Shown piece after piece: positions 25,101 through 26,374 of a stretch of DNA of 26,374 bases (positions are counted from its first letter, which is position 1; each line of letters opens with the position of its first letter). The stretch covers positions 1 to 26,374 of IMG/VR virus record IMGVR_UViG_3300028553_000141. One strand, given 5' to 3'. The translations under genes were made by a program, and so were the position numbers. The notes under the pieces are model-generated. The model was not told the DNA's origin. It made no database searches and saw only the letters and a program-made list of their open reading frames with translations. This stretch comes from a virus.

Positions 25101-26374
25101 AATGAAAATCTTCAAAGCAATACTCTTTATTATGGTGTTTCAGGTAGTGTCACATCAAATGGCATTTCTATTAACTTTGTACCGTCATTAACTAGACAAT
25201 TGAGCTCTGGTACAGAGGTTAGCATTTACCTGTATACAGAACAAGTTTCATTGACAGCAACTAGAGAATACCTTCAAAAGCCTCAAGATAATAATATATT
25301 TTCTACTTGTAGAACCATCTCGTCAGAGATAATGTATCTTTACAATGATGGTGTTACCCCATGCATTATAAATAGAGTTGGACGCTATTATATCAATTTT
25401 GATTGGTCTAGCTACAGTGTTGCTAATGTGTTTTTAGGTTGCAACTCTATTCTTGTTAAGAATGCTGGCAAGGACTTGATATGGAATTTTTCCTCTAATG
25501 ATGCAATATTGTTGGATAGTTACAATGTGCCTGTGACTGGTTTTAGCCAGGAAATTGAACTACGCACAATTGCAGTTTCGTCATATTCTAACACTTATGT
25601 ATTGACTGGCACCATCTTGAACTATGCTAGCAATTTGAAGCAAAATTTTATAGTTACCAATACCTCCAACCCCCTCTCATCCATTGATAATTTAAATTTT
25701 TCTTCAAATCTTCTGGCAGCTTATATCAATTCAACAGAAGTCAGAGTCATTTCAACAACACAGCTCACCCCATCAGAGATATATTGCAGCATTGATACTG
25801 GTGAATTGCTTGGTGTTAATTTATCTGCAGGTCAAGACATTAAATTTAGATTGTTTACTTTTAGCAGAGCCCTATCTGCAAATATTAATGCAATAGTGAA
25901 GAGGCCTATTTACCCAGACCCAAGTATTTTATCTGTAGAAGTTGTACCACCAGCTGCATATTGGGATGAACCGTTTTGTGCCAATACCAACAGTGTGGTG
26001 AGTGAAGTAGAAGTGGTAAAATCTGGTACAGGTGTTGGACAGGTTTTTGCTGATCCTATTTGCTTGGATTGTGGTAATTCGTGTGCTGGTAATTTTATTA
26101 ATGGCACTACAGTCACTTTGATTGCTTCTGCATCATATGATAGTACATTTTCACGATGGGAAGCACCTGCAGGTGTAGTTTCGTTATTAGATTATAGTTT
26201 TGTTGTTTCAAACAATCAAACCATCACTGCAGTGTTTGACGCTTTGCCTTACTATACTCTCAGTCTGTTCACACCTGGACCTACGGTGGCCACAAGTGAT
26301 GGTTACATAAGCTGCCCAGGTGTGTGTGATCATACATACTTGACCAACACCTTGGTTTATATTTCATGTGTACC
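22128..26374 (+). CDS. Partial giant wedge/fibre-like virion protein with InlB-like repeats
   Basis: The frame opens at ATG 22128 (overlapping the previous stop as ATGA) and stays open to the right edge: 1415 complete codons, C-terminus missing. The N-terminus contains FLDWYNQKSF, YRQYIIAWGQRKN, DSYVQVLRDVTLNFSTEEE, ILPFFIKKIKAVCLFYNKQR and HNMKGSTLGVKNLIKRVIYD, a pattern I associate with large wedge structural proteins of marine T4-like phages (gp7/gp8 neighbourhood). A long Ser/Asn/Tyr-rich beta region follows. From about residue 1295 come two Cys-containing repeats: KSGTGVGQVF, C1312, C1315, C1319, GTTVTLIASASYDSTFSRWE, ITAVFDA, then YYTLSLF with C1396 and C1400. They resemble divergent InlB/Listeria-Bacteroides repeats of adhesins. 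It may be a host-binding fibre; T4 gp8 (334 aa) is far shorter. Confidence 0.8.
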   Translation, partial: MSFITSNLSFEKSILNDSTEALDVFAPLSFLDWYNQKSFTDIDLNKLFDVYRQYIIAWGQRKNKSKEDSTDIIRDSYVQVLRDVTLNFSTEEEKRYILNSNFNDPQDLDIILPFFIKKIKAVCLFYNKQRELVKSAPLQHNMKGSTLGVKNLIKRVIYDAIDTNTLDVGVNTCSFPPITAVAQNLSIYVEELYDTYDKYFNIDPNSSYVDVTSGTSIRNNLSSSNINAVDSYLYIDFKNSVIAAIKQYPFVLEGLGTNNFTINPILSGTEYNYLRNRDFIDYLSGGEDSLKLNLFKKLAPKYMGNTFYYLSTNNTNTSYVSGVLFSVRPLSGAATLNLLNRQFPTTATVPSVSSLFASYEIGKFFLPQHLGMLIHSTPNKRNFLDIKNLEPNSVYAFPDPDVIGNTSYNSEFDQNLSPFFYLIDVTSSKVSKSNQFAFGNVLSNSYSQLYYGYQSLSQDLNIDSTGLSRTVDNVQFWTGKFQDQWANPDIWPGLESKESLPLEQRQESLLIDYGVMTDWSSDKFGNEFGLYKNVVPLLDPGSPPIDESLFPGSNTAYRSVPSIERKGIYDKSNTKGILYFRDGLTNIVKPAFDALSAVFFKYPSTVTNELSSKILKFNLYYDTFVIETENFVVIDSFSYSYDSLVLKSNDNVGTYFEKSNFIGNYLEKYANHFYTEDENVIYFAFLSLHPHLSCSNYRILYPKIYRTELTFINPKLLYPSQDVNLAGVYSLSADLIDPPQIDLFKIEGISLSKTAKTDLYNITYLAKNKNDIPFLINEQFRRNEPYLQSFNPLLFKPFYYVCDNNYANDVCSFLVMYKGDVSGLVGTHNFNTRVEFVSTAYVAVTNYAPPLTSASATILSGALLNTYSAGTSSIIVNDVSPTLASVPVLPYFTDYILSLRGTNYVVLSSYVDNTYKLRGLIAPPLVVSCASGSEIKIFEYYKNNLSTTPLLTGTVLFTMVSGTNNVEITNLSVPIVDTYLPPNQRYVSFFGNENLQSNTLYYGVSGSVTSNGISINFVPSLTRQLSSGTEVSIYLYTEQVSLTATREYLQKPQDNNIFSTCRTISSEIMYLYNDGVTPCIINRVGRYYINFDWSSYSVANVFLGCNSILVKNAGKDLIWNFSSNDAILLDSYNVPVTGFSQEIELRTIAVSSYSNTYVLTGTILNYASNLKQNFIVTNTSNPLSSIDNLNFSSNLLAAYINSTEVRVISTTQLTPSEIYCSIDTGELLGVNLSAGQDIKFRLFTFSRALSANINAIVKRPIYPDPSILSVEVVPPAAYWDEPFCANTNSVVSEVEVVKSGTGVGQVFADPICLDCGNSCAGNFINGTTVTLIASASYDSTFSRWEAPAGVVSLLDYSFVVSNNQTITAVFDALPYYTLSLFTPGPTVATSDGYISCPGVCDHTYLTNTLVYISCV

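Noticed and set aside
25367-25374. Perfect TATAAATA within the giant plus-strand gene
   Set aside because: No start codon follows within a usable distance and it lies in coding sequence. In an AT-rich window chance copies are expected.

Overview
This window reads as part of the virion-gene region of a T4-like tailed phage (contractile tail). The sequence is AT-rich, genes are packed almost without gaps, and many products match T4 counterparts in length, motifs and order: large terminase gp17, sheath gp18, tube gp19, gp54, gp48, gp53, hub gp27, clamp loader gp44, gp25, gp6 and gp7. No tRNA, integrase, CRISPR array or insertion sequence was seen. The host cannot be fixed from the sequence. The low GC and the PKD, beta-propeller and InlB-like add-ons suit an aquatic, marine-type T4-like phage, but that is inference.

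Layout. 1-455 (minus): a protein running off the left edge, with a nested in-frame start. 486-7307 (plus): large terminase, a tube-fold protein, sheath, tube, and gp54-like tube initiator. 7307-13732 (plus): hub-assembly-like protein, a long acidic protein in the tape-measure slot, gp48, gp53, gp27-like hub, and an unknown; from 8151 on, each gene starts on an ATGA overlap with the one before. 13698-14174 (minus): a helical protein, possibly the small terminase. 14210-15596 (plus): a replication island of dUTPase and clamp-loader ATPase. 15586-16185 (minus): an unknown, probably virion-associated protein. 16246-26374 (plus): gp25, gp6, a gp7-like wedge protein carrying a PKD domain and a beta-propeller, and a giant wedge/fibre-like protein (1415 codons seen) still open at the right edge.

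Regulation is the most striking feature. T4-type late promoters (TATAAATA and close variants) lie 3-8 bases, mostly 4-6, before the ATG of nearly every transcription-unit-leading gene, on both strands. With the T4 late-promoter geometry, the predicted transcription start falls on or next to the A of the ATG, so late mRNAs would be leaderless. Downstream genes lack clear Shine-Dalgarno sites and are joined by stop/start overlaps. The dUTPase has no such motif, as expected for a gene that is not late. The divergent gene next to it has a late-like motif followed by a 19-base gap with an AGGA, a conventional arrangement.

Together the genes cover DNA packaging, tail tube and sheath, and the baseplate hub and wedges, plus two nucleotide/replication genes. 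The most novel content is the leaderless late architecture, the nested start in the first gene, the micro-ORF before the sheath gene, the oversized sheath, and the adhesin-like domains in the wedge proteins.
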